From contig CBDHDJ010000002.1 of the NCBI GenBank assembly GCA_965261645.1, forward strand, positions 372,001-436,000: a DNA stretch of 64,000 nt, in the 5' to 3' direction. How positions within the stretch are numbered: the first letter of the stretch is position 1; the number at the start of each line of letters is the position of its first letter. This stretch comes from CBDHDJ01 sp965261645. Lineage in GTDB: Bacteria; Pseudomonadota; Alphaproteobacteria; SHVV01. Below the pieces are notes generated by a model. The model worked only from the letters and a program-made list of their open reading frames with translations, had not been told where the DNA came from and did not search any database. Positions 37,826 to 46,923 of the stretch are shown one piece after another. A program made the position numbers and the translations under genes.

Positions 37826-39376
37826 ATGCGAATGATCCGCCGCCTGAGATACGTCGCGCTGGCCGTTGCGGCAGTCTTCGTGAGCGTCATTGCGCTTGCC
37901 GCACTGGCCCCGATCGCCACAGCCGCTTCGCTCTCGCTGACCCTCGTTCACGTGAACGATTGGGACCAGATGGCGGGCATCGAGGGCGCGGGCGGTGCCG
38001 CAAGAATCGCCGCCGTCGTTGCTGAGGAACGCGCGCGGGCGGACGCCGAAGGCGGCTTGGCGGTGGTCACCTTCGGCGGCGACATGATTTCGCCCTCCGT
38101 GCTCTCCGGGATCGACAAAGGCGCGCACATGATCGATCTCGCCAACGCCATCGGCTTCGACGTTGCGGTCATCGGCAACCACGAATTCGACTTCGGCCCG
38201 GACGTTTTGCAGCAACGGCTCGTGGAGTCTGAAACGGTCTGGCTTGCCAGCAACGTGAGCGTCGCGGGCAGGGGCTTCCCCGGCACCGCGGCCACTACGA
38301 TGGTGGAGAGGAGCGGCTACCGCATCGGCTTCCTCGGCCTCGTCTCGGCGGAGACTCCCGTCATTTCGGATCCCGGCCCTGACGTGGCCTTCGCACCCGT
38401 GGCGAAGGCGGGCGCCCGCCTCGCCGAACTCTTGAAGGCGGACGGTGCCGATATCGTCGTCGCACTGACCCATATGGGGCTCGGCGCGGATCTGGAGTTG
38501 CTGAGGGCTGTGAACGCGATCGACGTGGTGCTCGGTGGCCACGATCATCTGCTGATTGCCCGCTACGACGGCCGCCAAGCGATGATGCAGGCGGGCGCCC
38601 AGGGCCGCCACATCGGAGTGCTCACCCTGGAGATCGACCGCGTCGAGGGTCGCGGCGGCGCGCCCAAAGTGATCTGGACCCCGAGCTTCCGCCTCCGCTC
38701 GACCGCCGGCATCGAGGGAGACGCGGCACTCGCAGCCAAGGTGAACGCCTACCAGGCGCGGCTCGACGGGACTCTGGATGTCGTGATCGGCGAGACCGTG
38801 ACGGAGCTCAATACCCGCGGCTTCCTGCGCGGATCGGCCGAGACCGCCTTCGGCAATCTGCTGGCAGACGCCATGCGGCAGGCGACAGGCAGCGATATCG
38901 CGCTCACCAACGGCGGCGGCATTCGCGGCGACACGGTCTATCCGCCCGGCACCAAGCTCACCCGCAAGACGGTGCTGACGGAGCTTCCCTTCGGCAACAA
39001 GACCGTGGTGCTCCGCCTCACCGGCGCCCAGGTGCGAGAAGCCTTGGAGACCGGCGTGAGCCGGGCGGAGAACCCCTCGGGCCGCTTCCCGCAGGTCTCG
39101 GGTCTCGCCTTTACCTTCGATGCGCGCAGGCTGCCGGGCGACCGCGTGACGAGCGTCACGGTGGGCCGTGCACCGCTGGAGGACGGCAAGACCTATACGC
39201 TTGCGACCAACAATTTCCTCGCGCGCGGCGGCGGCGACTATCGCGTGTTCAGGACGGGCGAGGTGCTGGTCGACTCGGCGTCGGGCAGCCTGATGGCCGG
39301 CCAGCTGATCGATCACATCATTGCGGCCGGCACGGTCGCGCCGGCGATCGAAGGGCGGATCACAAGGGAAGACTGA
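37826..39376 (+). CDS. Periplasmic 5'-nucleotidase/UshA-like metallophosphoesterase
   Basis: 516 residues from the ATG at 37826 (an ATG two codons later is possible; GGAGGG at 37804 is rather far). A signal peptide (about 3-32, ending TATAASLS) directs export. The calcineurin-like metal site shows LVHVNDWDQM, FGGDMISPS, IGNHEFDFG, VALTHMGLGADLEL and VVLGGHDHLL. The C-terminal nucleotide-binding domain has NGGGIRGDTVYPPG and NNFLARGGGDYRVF. The usual DxH of the first motif reads NDW here, which may alter metal binding. It probably dephosphorylates nucleotides in the periplasm, consistent with a nucleosidase gene start 99 bases downstream. Confidence 0.88.
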   Translation: MRMIRRLRYVALAVAAVFVSVIALAALAPIATAASLSLTLVHVNDWDQMAGIEGAGGAARIAAVVAEERARADAEGGLAVVTFGGDMISPSVLSGIDKGAHMIDLANAIGFDVAVIGNHEFDFGPDVLQQRLVESETVWLASNVSVAGRGFPGTAATTMVERSGYRIGFLGLVSAETPVISDPGPDVAFAPVAKAGARLAELLKADGADIVVALTHMGLGADLELLRAVNAIDVVLGGHDHLLIARYDGRQAMMQAGAQGRHIGVLTLEIDRVEGRGGAPKVIWTPSFRLRSTAGIEGDAALAAKVNAYQARLDGTLDVVIGETVTELNTRGFLRGSAETAFGNLLADAMRQATGSDIALTNGGGIRGDTVYPPGTKLTRKTVLTELPFGNKTVVLRLTGAQVREALETGVSRAENPSGRFPQVSGLAFTFDARRLPGDRVTSVTVGRAPLEDGKTYTLATNNFLARGGGDYRVFRTGEVLVDSASGSLMAGQLIDHIIAAGTVAPAIEGRITRED

Positions 39377-39474
39377 CGTACACCGAGACCGCGCGCCGGG
39401 ATTGCGGATCATCGCAATTCACACCACGGTCTCGGCGCCCGAGATATTCCCCTTCATATGCGGAGCGCGCGACG

Positions 39475-39732
39475 ATGAGCCCTCCTGCATTCACAGCACG
39501 CACGCTAGGGACCCTGATCGTAGGCCTCGCCACAGCCCTGTTTCTCCTGGTCGTCTCGTCGCGCCCGGTAGACGCCCACGCGATCCGGGAAGAGATGCCG
39601 CGCACCGCCGTGGTCTCCGCCTTCGCGCCTGAGCTGGCAATCATTCAAGAGGATACGGAGGGCGTGGCGGTGCAGCTCGCCCTCGACTGCCTAACGTCAG
39701 CGCCTATGGGACACACTGAGGGGTTTCCATAA
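39475..39732 (+). pseudogene. Truncated secreted nucleosidase/phosphorylase-like gene
   Basis: The frame begins with a signal peptide (MSPPAFTARTLGTLIVGLAT and following) and then PRTAVVSAFAPELAIIQE, the opening strand of exported nucleosidase or phosphorylase-family proteins, which would suit its position after a 5'-nucleotidase. After about residue 65 the sequence changes character and stops, so the gene is cut off at about 39668 by foreign DNA. Family assignment is tentative because only the first strand remains. Confidence 0.5.
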
Positions 39733-39804
39733 AGGAGTGTTCCTGGCTCATCGTCGTGGGCGAAGGGCACGAAGATGAGCCAGAAATCGATGATTTTTTT
39801 GGTA

Positions 39805-39930
39805 CATCCCGGGAAAGACCCGCCGGTGCCATCCGCTGTCGGCGACCATGCGAAACTGCCGGCTAAACTCATTGGCGAGGCCTTCGCCGTAGCCGACGCA
39901 CATGATGCGCAGGGTGGGATCGTGGCCCAG
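39805..39930 (-). pseudogene. Phage terminase large subunit fragment
   Basis: The minus strand contains GLGHDPTLRIMCVGYGEGLA, then EFSRQFRMVADSGWHRRVFP followed by GM. This matches the N-terminal ATPase region of TerL-type terminases (G-H-D-P ... I-x-x-V-S-Y-x-E-x-L-A ... W-Y/H-R-x-x-F-P-G). No start or remainder is present. It is a scrap of a prophage or phage-derived element between two broken genes. Confidence 0.7.
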
Positions 39931-40068
39931 CCCTGCCTGACCCTCTTTGACCCCGCGTCGGACACCACGCTGTCAGCCGACCACTATGTCCCTTTAAGCC
40001 TTTCGCCATTCCGTCAAATCATGGCACAAGGGCCGTTGGTCAGTCGTGGCGAAAAGGACGAACGGCTC

Positions 40069-40377
40069 ATGTTCATCGCGATGAACCGGTTCCGCATTGT
40101 GCAAGGACGCGAAGCAGATTTTGAACGGGTCTGGACAGAACGGGATACCCATCTCGATGGCGTGCCAGGTTTTTTGGGGTTCCGTCTGCTCAAGGGGCCA
40201 CAATCGGACGGCTATACACTGTATGTCTCTCACTCGACGTGGCGCAAACGCGAATCCTTCGAAGCCTGGACGCGGTCCGAGCCCTTTCGGAAAGCCCATG
40301 CCGGGGCCGGCGGTCAGCGGGAGCTTTACCTGGGCCATCCCCAGTTCGAAGGATTTGAATCCATCCTCGATCGCTGA
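40069..40377 (+). CDS. Antibiotic biosynthesis monooxygenase (ABM/HmoA-like) protein
   Basis: 102 residues from the ATG at 40069. MNRFRIVQGREADFERVW, GVPGFLGFRLLKGPQSDGYT and STWRKRESFEAWTRSEPFRK are typical of the small ferredoxin-fold ABM domain shared by heme-degrading IsdG/HmoA-like enzymes and polyketide monooxygenases. A heme-related role is possible. A much longer frame from 39775 is rejected because its first 98 codons are the antisense of the terminase fragment. Confidence 0.82.
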   Translation: MFIAMNRFRIVQGREADFERVWTERDTHLDGVPGFLGFRLLKGPQSDGYTLYVSHSTWRKRESFEAWTRSEPFRKAHAGAGGQRELYLGHPQFEGFESILDR

Positions 40378-40889
40378 GGGGTATTGCGCTCGCATCGAAT
40401 GCGGCGGGTTCGTGATTTAGAACCAGCCCGCCTTGCCAAGAAACTTGGACCACTTCCGCGGATCCCGCACGGGAGGCGGAGTCATGGCGAATGCCGTCGA
40501 CAACCGCCGCACCCGCGCGTTCGTGAGCAGATGAACGGGAAGGTCCTGGTGTTCAAGACGCAGAACGACATCTTCCCCCACTTGGCTCATTCGAATTTGT
40601 TTACCCTAGTGTCCAACCAGCCTTCGAGACGAAACTTCGGCAAGCCGACCACCGGCATTGTTCATGTGTGGACGGCCCCTTTGATGTAAGGGTAAATCCG
40701 GGTGAGTTTGGTCGATGCGGGATGCGGTCGTGTGTCCGGCCTTTGTGCACGGTGCGATGACCGCTGGCCCTAATGAAGTCCGCACACCAGGTCCCTCTCA
40801 GAGCACCGGGCTCGAGCGCCCAGACAAAGCCTCGGGTTTTCCTGGTTGCGGCCCCGTTGATCATCATCACTTACGTTTGCCCTTACAGC
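40378..40889. other. Stretch without a recognised gene
   Basis: About 510 bases between the ABM gene and an IS5-family element. Only short frames exist on both strands and none resembles a known family. I see no tRNA, clear terminator or repeat here. It may be debris from earlier insertions. Confidence 0.5.
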
Positions 40890-41978
40890 GGCTTTGGTGC
40901 ATGGAGCCACGCTGGTGTGATCGCCCATTCCCCGGTTGGTTAGCGGATCCTGATTGTGTTTGGTTTCGCCGCACGGATAGAGCGATTGAGTGCGTCGATC
41001 TGCATGGCGATTTCGGTTTGTTGGGATTGGAATGTGCGAGCGGTGAGCTTGCCGGCGTTGAGTCTCTTGACGCGAGCCATGGCTGTTTCGCCAAGCGCTC
41101 TCAATCCGTAGCCCTGTCGTTTCTGCCAGTTCATCCTTCCCTTCGACGCGATCTCCGCCGCATGGTGCTCCCGTTCCGATCCGCCATGAGGCGTGTCCAG
41201 GGGAGGAATGGATGTGGCGCGTGGCAGGATGATGATTTCAGGTGGTGAATTCGGTGGCCGAGCTTCTCGGACCGCTTTTGTCACGGGCTCCCCGTCATAG
41301 GCGCCGTCGGCAAACACGCGCCGGATCATCCCACCGGAACCGGCGACCAGCGGTTCCGCCATCGTCGCATCGGCCGTGTTGTCACCGGTCAGTTCATGCG
41401 TCCGGATCTCGCTGCTGGCCAGGTCAACCGAGATATGCAGCTTGCGCCACGAGCGCCGCGTTTCACCGTGCTTGGCGCGAGCCCACTCGCCAGCGCCAAA
41501 GAATTTCAGGCCCGTGGAATCCAGCACGATATCCGTAGACCGCTTGTTCGTGCTGGTTTCCACAACGACATCCACCGTTCGCCGCCGCCGCGACAGCGTG
41601 GTGTGATCCGGCACCGGCAGATCGCACCCCATCAAGTCCACGAGGGAACGCACAAAGCCTTCCGTCTGGCGCAGCGGCAGTCTGAAGACCACCCCCAGCA
41701 TCAGTGTCGTGGAAATCGCCAACTCTGAAAACCGCCGCTGGCCACCAGGAGTTCGCCGCTTGGCTGCGTCCCATTGCTCCAGGGCGCTCTCATCAATCCA
41801 GAAACGAATGTCGCCGCGCCGAACCAAACCACGGTCATAATCCGGCCAGTTCATGACCCGGTACTTGGCTCTGGGGATATGGTGGCGACGCGATGCGTGG
41901 AACTTGAAAGGCATGACAAACTCTCAAAGACGGAAGCAGAGCCAGATACACTAATCCTCAGGTCCATGCACTAAAGCC
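40890..41978 (-). mobile_element. IS5-family (IS903-like) insertion sequence
   Basis: Terminal inverted repeats GGCTTTGGTGCATGGA (40890-40905) and TCCATGCACTAAAGCC (41963-41978) differ at one position. The 1089-base length and single transposase gene fit the IS903 subgroup. I could not see a matching 9-base target duplication. Confidence 0.87.
40940..41914 (-). CDS. IS5-family (IS903-like) transposase
   Basis: 324 residues. The DDE motifs are DIVLDSTGLKFFGAGEW, RRVFADGAYDGEPV and GLRALGETAMARVKRLNAGK. FRLPLRQTEGFVRSLVDLMG and PVPDHTTLSRRRR are typical of the IS903 group. The frame is complete. Confidence 0.93.
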   Translation of the reverse strand: MPFKFHASRRHHIPRAKYRVMNWPDYDRGLVRRGDIRFWIDESALEQWDAAKRRTPGGQRRFSELAISTTLMLGVVFRLPLRQTEGFVRSLVDLMGCDLPVPDHTTLSRRRRTVDVVVETSTNKRSTDIVLDSTGLKFFGAGEWARAKHGETRRSWRKLHISVDLASSEIRTHELTGDNTADATMAEPLVAGSGGMIRRVFADGAYDGEPVTKAVREARPPNSPPEIIILPRATSIPPLDTPHGGSEREHHAAEIASKGRMNWQKRQGYGLRALGETAMARVKRLNAGKLTARTFQSQQTEIAMQIDALNRSIRAAKPNTIRIR

Positions 41979-42025
41979 CCCGAATACGGCTTCGTGCTGC
42001 GAGGCTCCCTGTTTTGGTAGGCGCG

Positions 42026-42095
42026 GATATGCCGATCCCATCCTCGCCGATGCCATCCTCGACCGGCTCGTCCGTGGCGCCACCCGGATCGTAAG
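42026..42095 (+). pseudogene. IS21 IstB C-terminal remnant
   Basis: The plus strand reads YADPILADAILDRLVRGATR, closely resembling the sensor-like end of IstB ATPases (D-P-x-x-A-D-A-I-L-D-R-L-V-H-x-A-x-R). No start or Walker motifs remain. The rest of 41979-42286 shows nothing else that I recognise. Confidence 0.65.
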
Positions 42096-42286
42096 CGCCA
42101 CGTCACCACCCTTCGGGTGGCGTCCTTGAGGGCGCCAGCATCGCGGGAGGGCGGGCGCGTGAGATACGTCATGTGTCGCAAGCAAGCGAACCCTGCTTAG
42201 CATGACCACCGACAGTAGCCACATATTGATTGTAAGATGATGGCGACTCTAGCCGTGTGCATGGTCCGATTAATGAGGAGAGAATA

Positions 42287-43477
42287 TTGCTCGCATCGAC
42301 ACCGTCGCCCCATCTCGTCGTGATTGACTGCGAGACCACCGGCCTGGGGCAAAATGATCGTATTGTCGAGATCGCTGCGCTGACACTCAACCCGGAGACA
42401 TGGGAGACGACGGACGAGTACGAGACCTTGATCAATCCCGAACGTGACGTCGGTCCCGTGGATATACACGGGGTCACAGCGACCATGGTCGAGGTAGCGC
42501 CCACCTTCCCCGAGGTTATCGCTGCATTGGCGCGCCGGATTCACGGTGCGATTCTGATTGCGCACAACCTTTCCTTCGACGCCCGAATGCTTGGTTACGA
42601 GTTTGATCGGCTTGGAGTGGCCTTTGACGTCGGTTCGGGCTTGTGCACCCTCAAAGCCACCGGCGAGAAACTTGTTGCCGCGTGCCGTAGACATGGGATA
42701 GCGCTCGACACCCAGCACCGGGCGCTCGCCGACGCCCGTGCTACCGCCGCCCTGGCGCGTGAGATATTTGCCAACGATGCGGTCAACCTCGGCGCCGCAA
42801 CAGTTGGGTACTGCCCACATGTTCCCAACCCAAGGACCTTGCGCCGGGACGCTGTGGATGCCGGGGCTAGCGAACTAGCCCGCGTTGTGTCTCTCGCTCA
42901 TTACCCGTACTCCGACGAGGCATTGCTCCAATATCTCGACGCCCTGGACTGGGTGCTTGACGACCACCATATCGACCACCAAGAACATGCGGCCATCGAA
43001 AGGCTTGCAGCGACTCTTGGCATTTCCAACGAGCGTCGCCAACAGGCACACCGCTCCTATTTAGCGTCGATTATAGCTGCCGCCAAACGCGACGGCATCG
43101 TCACCGAAACCGAGCACCGGATCATCGGTCAACTCGCAGACGCTCTGCGGATCTCCGACATGACCATACCCAAGGTGACGGGACTACCAGCTGCAAGCGG
43201 TCTTCGCGAAGGGATGCGCGTTTGTTTTACAGGCACCGCCGTGGTCAAAGGAACCCCAGTGCCGAGATCCTTTCTGGAGACACGCGTGGCTCAGGCCGGA
43301 ATGCAGCCTGTCGCATCGGTTACAAAAAAGAACTGTGACCTTCTCGTGACAGCCGATTCTTCCAGCCAATCGGGGAAAGTACACAAAGCGCGCGGTTACG
43401 GCATTCCAGTGATGACGGTGGCTAACTTCCTTGACGAGCTTAGGCGGGGTGCCGGATCCACTGCGCCTCACAATTAA
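42287..43477 (+). CDS. DnaQ-like 3'-5' exonuclease with TerB-like and BRCT domains
   Basis: 396 residues from a TTG at 42287 that has GAGGAGAG just upstream; a GTG at 42257 is the alternative. The DEDD exonuclease domain has LVVIDCETTGLG, IHGVTATMV, LIAHNLSFDARML and HRALADARATAAL (residues 1-170). A middle helical region (LDDHHIDHQEHAAIERLAAT, AAAKRDGIVTETEHRIIGQL) resembles TerB. The C-terminus is a BRCT domain (GMRVCFTGTAVV, KKNCDLLVTAD, GIPVMTVANFLDEL). This layout is like stand-alone epsilon-type proteins thought to act in repair or mobile-element contexts. It lies between IS elements. Confidence 0.85.
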   Translation: MLASTPSPHLVVIDCETTGLGQNDRIVEIAALTLNPETWETTDEYETLINPERDVGPVDIHGVTATMVEVAPTFPEVIAALARRIHGAILIAHNLSFDARMLGYEFDRLGVAFDVGSGLCTLKATGEKLVAACRRHGIALDTQHRALADARATAALAREIFANDAVNLGAATVGYCPHVPNPRTLRRDAVDAGASELARVVSLAHYPYSDEALLQYLDALDWVLDDHHIDHQEHAAIERLAATLGISNERRQQAHRSYLASIIAAAKRDGIVTETEHRIIGQLADALRISDMTIPKVTGLPAASGLREGMRVCFTGTAVVKGTPVPRSFLETRVAQAGMQPVASVTKKNCDLLVTADSSSQSGKVHKARGYGIPVMTVANFLDELRRGAGSTAPHN

Positions 43478-43859
43478 AGATCGTGGTCCGCTCGCCAGCC
43501 AAGACCCGTTCTGTAGCCTCTTCGATGCGCTCCGCGGTGTTCGCGCGGGCGGCGGCGGTATGGTCGAGATCGACGGCAAGGGGAGATCGGTAAGGATCGA
43601 AGTGGTGGACGAGAATCATTCAAAGGTATACAGCGTTGGCGGACTTCAGCCGTACGGCCGTAATGGCGCGGTAACGCTGGGACTTGAGAGCTGCACAATA
43701 CCGCGGTGTCCGGCGGTTACACCCGGGATGACCTTTGCGGAGGGACGGGATCGGGGATAGTCGAAGGTACAAGGACTGACAGATGGGGCTGCAAGCGAAC
43801 ACTGACGGCGGACCAGATAACGGCCGCCAGGATATGCGTACCGGACGGTAAGCGCCGCG
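43478..43859. other. Stretch without a recognised gene
   Basis: 382 bases between the exonuclease-BRCT gene and IS6 copy E. A 109-codon frame crosses the exonuclease stop, but its sequence resembles nothing that I know. No RNA gene or terminator is evident. Confidence 0.5.
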
Positions 43860-44661
43860 GGCATTGACACGTTAAGTTGGTGGCCGGATCGGGCAGGGGC
43901 CGCTACCGTCGGCGTATGACGCCAATTTCTTTCAAGCGACATCGTTTTTCGCCAGAGATCATCCAGCATGCGGTCTGGCTCTATGCTCGGTTCACGCTGT
44001 CATTTCGCGATGTCGAGGACCTGCTGGCCGAGCGCGGTATCGATGTCTCGAACGAGACGGTGCGACGCTGGTTTCTGAAATTCGGGCGCCTGATCTCAGG
44101 CAATCTTCGCCGCAGCCGTCCACGTGCCAGTGCCCGTTGGCACCTTGACGAAATGGTCATCAGAATCCGCGGCCGAAGACATTGGCTGTGGCGGGCGGTC
44201 GACGACGAAGGTGAAGTTCTCGACTTCCTGGTCCAGCCACGACGCTGCGCCCGATCGGCGCAGAGGTTGCTGCGGAAGCTGCTGAAGAAGCAGGGCTTTG
44301 CGCCGAAGCGCATTACCACGGACAAGCTCAAATCCTACGCTGTCGAGATCCGCAAAGAGCGACTTACCGCTATTCACGATCAGGGATTGCGGGCAAACAA
44401 TCGAGCCGAGAATTCACACCAGCCGGTACGTCGACGCGAACGAAAACAACAGCGGTTCAATTCACCGGGATCCGCCCAACGGTTCCTTTCAATCCACGCC
44501 GCCGTCTACAACGCTTCTACGTCCAGCGCCATCTTTTACCCCGCCGCATTTTCAAGGCGTTTCGAACCGAGACGTTCGCTGTCTGGAATCAAGGCTGGTG
44601 TGCTGCCTGATCCAGATCACGATCCAATCGTGCCGAACGCGGCAGTTAACGTGTCAATGCC
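43860..44661 (+). mobile_element. IS6-family copy E with frameshifted transposase
   Basis: 802 bases between GGCATTGACACGTTAAG and TTAACGTGTCAATGCC, one base shorter than copies D and F. A T is missing in the run before CTACGTCC, so the transposase (start 43916) changes frame after AAVYNA and gains an unrelated tail. The DDE residues lie before the shift, so partial activity is conceivable. It truncates an IS110 transposase gene on its right. Confidence 0.9.
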
Positions 44662-44788
44662 CGGCGAAGAACGCCAACACCTTCCCGCGGCGCAGCTTCC
44701 GCCGTAGTACCGCTCGCCCCTCACCATCAGCACCGTGAACCTGGAACACCGTCTTTGCCAGATCAAAACCGATTGTTGTAATATCCAT
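44662..44788 (-). pseudogene. IS110-family transposase N-terminal fragment
   Basis: The minus strand from ATG 44786-44788 reads MDITTIGFDLAKTVFQVHGA, then DGEGRAVLRRKLRRGKVLAF, the N-terminal RuvC-like DEDD motif of IS110/IS1111 transposases. It is cut by the right end of IS6 copy E. Upstream, GGGGGCGTCC at about 44854 is probably part of the element's end, similar to the IS1111 copy at 56604. Confidence 0.85.
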
Positions 44789-44942
44789 CGTGGACGCTCC
44801 CTCTGTCTGGAGTTCAAACCAAACTCCATTCTGGCGAACTCGACGCCGATAAAGGGGGCGTCCATACCATCAGATTACAGCCTCTTGCGTCTCACGCGGC
44901 AAACCGCGGCCTTTCCGAGCGCGAAGGCATGATCTCGTCCGA

Positions 44943-44976
44943 AAGCCGGATGCGGGAAGTCCGCACGTCCGGTTTG
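44943..44976 (+). ncRNA. Orphan group II intron domain V
   Basis: AGCCGGATGCGG, a short GAAGT loop, CCGCA, a CG bulge and TCCGGTTT fold into the domain V hairpin with the AGC catalytic triad at its base. The next bases (GAGCGGGGGTCTGGAAACGGGA and on) may be domain VI or the start of the flank. No reverse transcriptase gene accompanies it, and the sequence is not from the two IS66 introns, so it is the 3' remnant of a different group II intron. Confidence 0.7.
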
Positions 44977-45179
44977 ATGAGCGGGGGTCTGGAAACGGGA
45001 CCAAGGGAGACGGACTGAGGCCCGGAGCGAAAGCAACGGAACAGCCACCGTACCCTACAGTCACCGCGCCAGCCCCCGACTCTACCCTGATTTTCGTCGT
45101 GTGTGGAGGTGCCTGGCTAACGGAGCAAGCAGCGGTTTGGAGGCTGAGGAGCTCGGCCTGCGCCGGCTTCCGCCGTGAG

Positions 45180-45267
45180 CCGCCGGCCTTCAATGAAGGC
45201 GGGTGACGTCGTCGACGTCGAGATCAGCGGGATCGAAACTCTTCTCAATCCGGTGGTGAGCGAGTAA
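45180..45267 (+). pseudogene. Fumarylacetoacetate hydrolase family C-terminal remnant
   Basis: The plus strand encodes MKAGDVVDVEISGIETLLNP, then VVSE and a stop. This is the typical end of FAH-domain hydrolases and isomerases (L-K-x-G-D-V-V-x-V-E-I-x-G-I-G-x-L-x-N-P-V). The rest of the gene is missing, replaced upstream by the intron remnant. Bases 45268-45529 hold no gene that I recognise and precede the substrate-binding protein. Confidence 0.7.
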
Positions 45268-45529
45268 CCCGCTCTCCGGTGAGGACAATTTTCGTGCGTC
45301 GGCCAGGGCATATGGATATCCTCGGCCAAGATTGGGAACAGCGGCGTGCCCAATCCTCAGCAACGCTGCCCACAGTCAGGGAGTGACGCGCATAGGCCCG
45401 TAACGCCCGGCCGGATTTGGCAGGCGATGAACGTTAGCCGACGCATCCTCTAGGTGTGAAACTTTGACTGACATGAGGAATTTTTGGAAGCTCAAGCACC
45501 AGCCTGATCCAAAGTCGAGGGAGGACCCT

Positions 45530-46555
45530 ATGATCACAATTGCATCGCGTTTATTGAAGAGTGCCTTATGTGCGCTCGCGCTCCTCGTGATGGGCACGCT
45601 TGCACAGCCAGTGTGGGCGGCCCCGTGCGCGGGCCCGGCGGAGACGAAGGACATCACCTTCATGGCCTCGTGGCTGCCGTGGAGCGGCGATGCGCCGTTC
45701 TTCACGGCGCAGCTCAACGGCTACTTTGGCGACGAGGGCATCAGCGTGCAGATTGAATACCCGGCCAACCCGGCCGATCCGATCAAGATGGTGGCGGCCG
45801 GACGGGCGCAATTCTCCACCACCTACGTGCCCGAGGTGATGCTCTCGCGCGAGGCCGACGTGCCGGTGGTCTCGGTGGCGGCGATCCTCCGGACGCTCGT
45901 CTCGGGCCTGATGTTCGTCGGCGATACGCCGATCAACAAGCCCGCCGATCTCAAGGGCATGACCCTCGGCGTCGGGCCTAAGCAGGATGCCCAGGCGTAC
46001 TTGCGCACCATGCTCAAGACCGGCGGGCTCACGCTCGATGACGTCGATGTCGTCGACCCCGGTTTCGGTCATGTGCCGCTCCTGGTCGCCGGCAAGGTGA
46101 CGGCCGTCCACGGCCTAACCTATGGCGAGGGCGTGATCGCCGACGAGGTCTTGACGGCTGAGGGCCGGCCCAAGGTGCGCTGGCTGATGTACCGCGATTA
46201 TGGCGTGCCGGCGTTCTATTACGTCGTGCTGGTGGCGAACGAGAGCTGGGTGAAGGGCAACCCCAACGCTGTCTGCCATTTCCTCGCGGCGTTGCAGAAA
46301 GGGGCGCAGGAGTTCGTCGCCAATCCCGGGCAAACCAACAAGTTCATGGCCGACAACAACGAGATCTTCACCCTACCGCAGCACACCGCGATCTCGGCGG
46401 CGACCACGCCCGACTGGAAGACGTCGGACGGCCGCTACTTCGTGCAGGATTCCGACGTCTGGAAGCTGGCGCAGGATTGGGCGTTGTCGGAAGGCCTGAT
46501 CAGCAAGAAGGTTAACCACAAGCTCTACTACTCGAACGATTACCTGCCCAACTAG
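45530..46555 (+). CDS. ABC transporter substrate-binding protein, NMT1/THI5-like
   Basis: 341 residues from the ATG at 45530, preceded by GGGAGG. A signal peptide (about 1-30, ending QPVWAAP) exports it. Core features are DITFMASWLPWSGDAPFFTA, GYFGDEGISVQIEYPANPAD, INKPADLKGMTLGVGPKQDA and LVAGKVTAVHGLTYGEGVIA. NMT1-like binding proteins deliver nitrate, sulfonate, taurine or pyrimidine precursors to ABC permeases. No permease or ATPase gene remains beside it, because an IS1380 remnant begins directly after the stop, so the ligand cannot be inferred. Confidence 0.88.
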   Translation: MITIASRLLKSALCALALLVMGTLAQPVWAAPCAGPAETKDITFMASWLPWSGDAPFFTAQLNGYFGDEGISVQIEYPANPADPIKMVAAGRAQFSTTYVPEVMLSREADVPVVSVAAILRTLVSGLMFVGDTPINKPADLKGMTLGVGPKQDAQAYLRTMLKTGGLTLDDVDVVDPGFGHVPLLVAGKVTAVHGLTYGEGVIADEVLTAEGRPKVRWLMYRDYGVPAFYYVVLVANESWVKGNPNAVCHFLAALQKGAQEFVANPGQTNKFMADNNEIFTLPQHTAISAATTPDWKTSDGRYFVQDSDVWKLAQDWALSEGLISKKVNHKLYYSNDYLPN

Positions 46556-46923
46556 CCCGAATTATTCATGACAATTGGCGGGTTTGACCGAGGCGAGCGG
46601 GGTTATCCGGGTTGACGGCGGTTTTTCGCGTTGAATTTTGAGATCGGTTGGGGGTTGATGTTCGGGGTTGATCCGGCGGCATTTGCCGCCCGATTCAGGG
46701 GCCTTGAGCGGCGATGCAGCCGGCCATCGAGACGAGGGCTGGCCGATATGGATAGGCTGACGGCAGGGCGACGCCCACGCGGGACTTGAGTTCCTCGATG
46801 CGCACGGCGATCTTGAGGAACGCCCGGCGGATGGTTTCGAACGTCACCTTGCGCCACGGTGAGCGGCGGGGCGCGGCTTGGCGAAGCTGATGCAGCAGCC
46901 AATAGGCGCCGCTGTGCAGGAAG
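46556..46923 (-). mobile_element. IS1380-family element, truncated
   Basis: The outer end CCCGAATTATTCATGA at about 46556 resembles IS1380 termini. The minus strand encodes a C-terminal transposase piece: FLHSGAYWLLHQLRQAAPRR, VTFETIRRAFLKIAVRIEEL and VALPSAYPYRPALVSMAG. The remaining two thirds are lost at the junction with IS6 copy F. Insertion directly after the binding-protein stop may have removed the rest of that operon. Confidence 0.85.

Noticed and set aside
37670..39412. 580-codon minus-strand frame over the 5'-nucleotidase
   Set aside because: Antisense shadow; the plus frame has signal peptide and metal-binding motifs.
39775..40068. N-terminal extension of the ABM protein
   Set aside because: These codons are antisense to the terminase fragment and lack ABM similarity; ATG 40069 starts the conserved domain.
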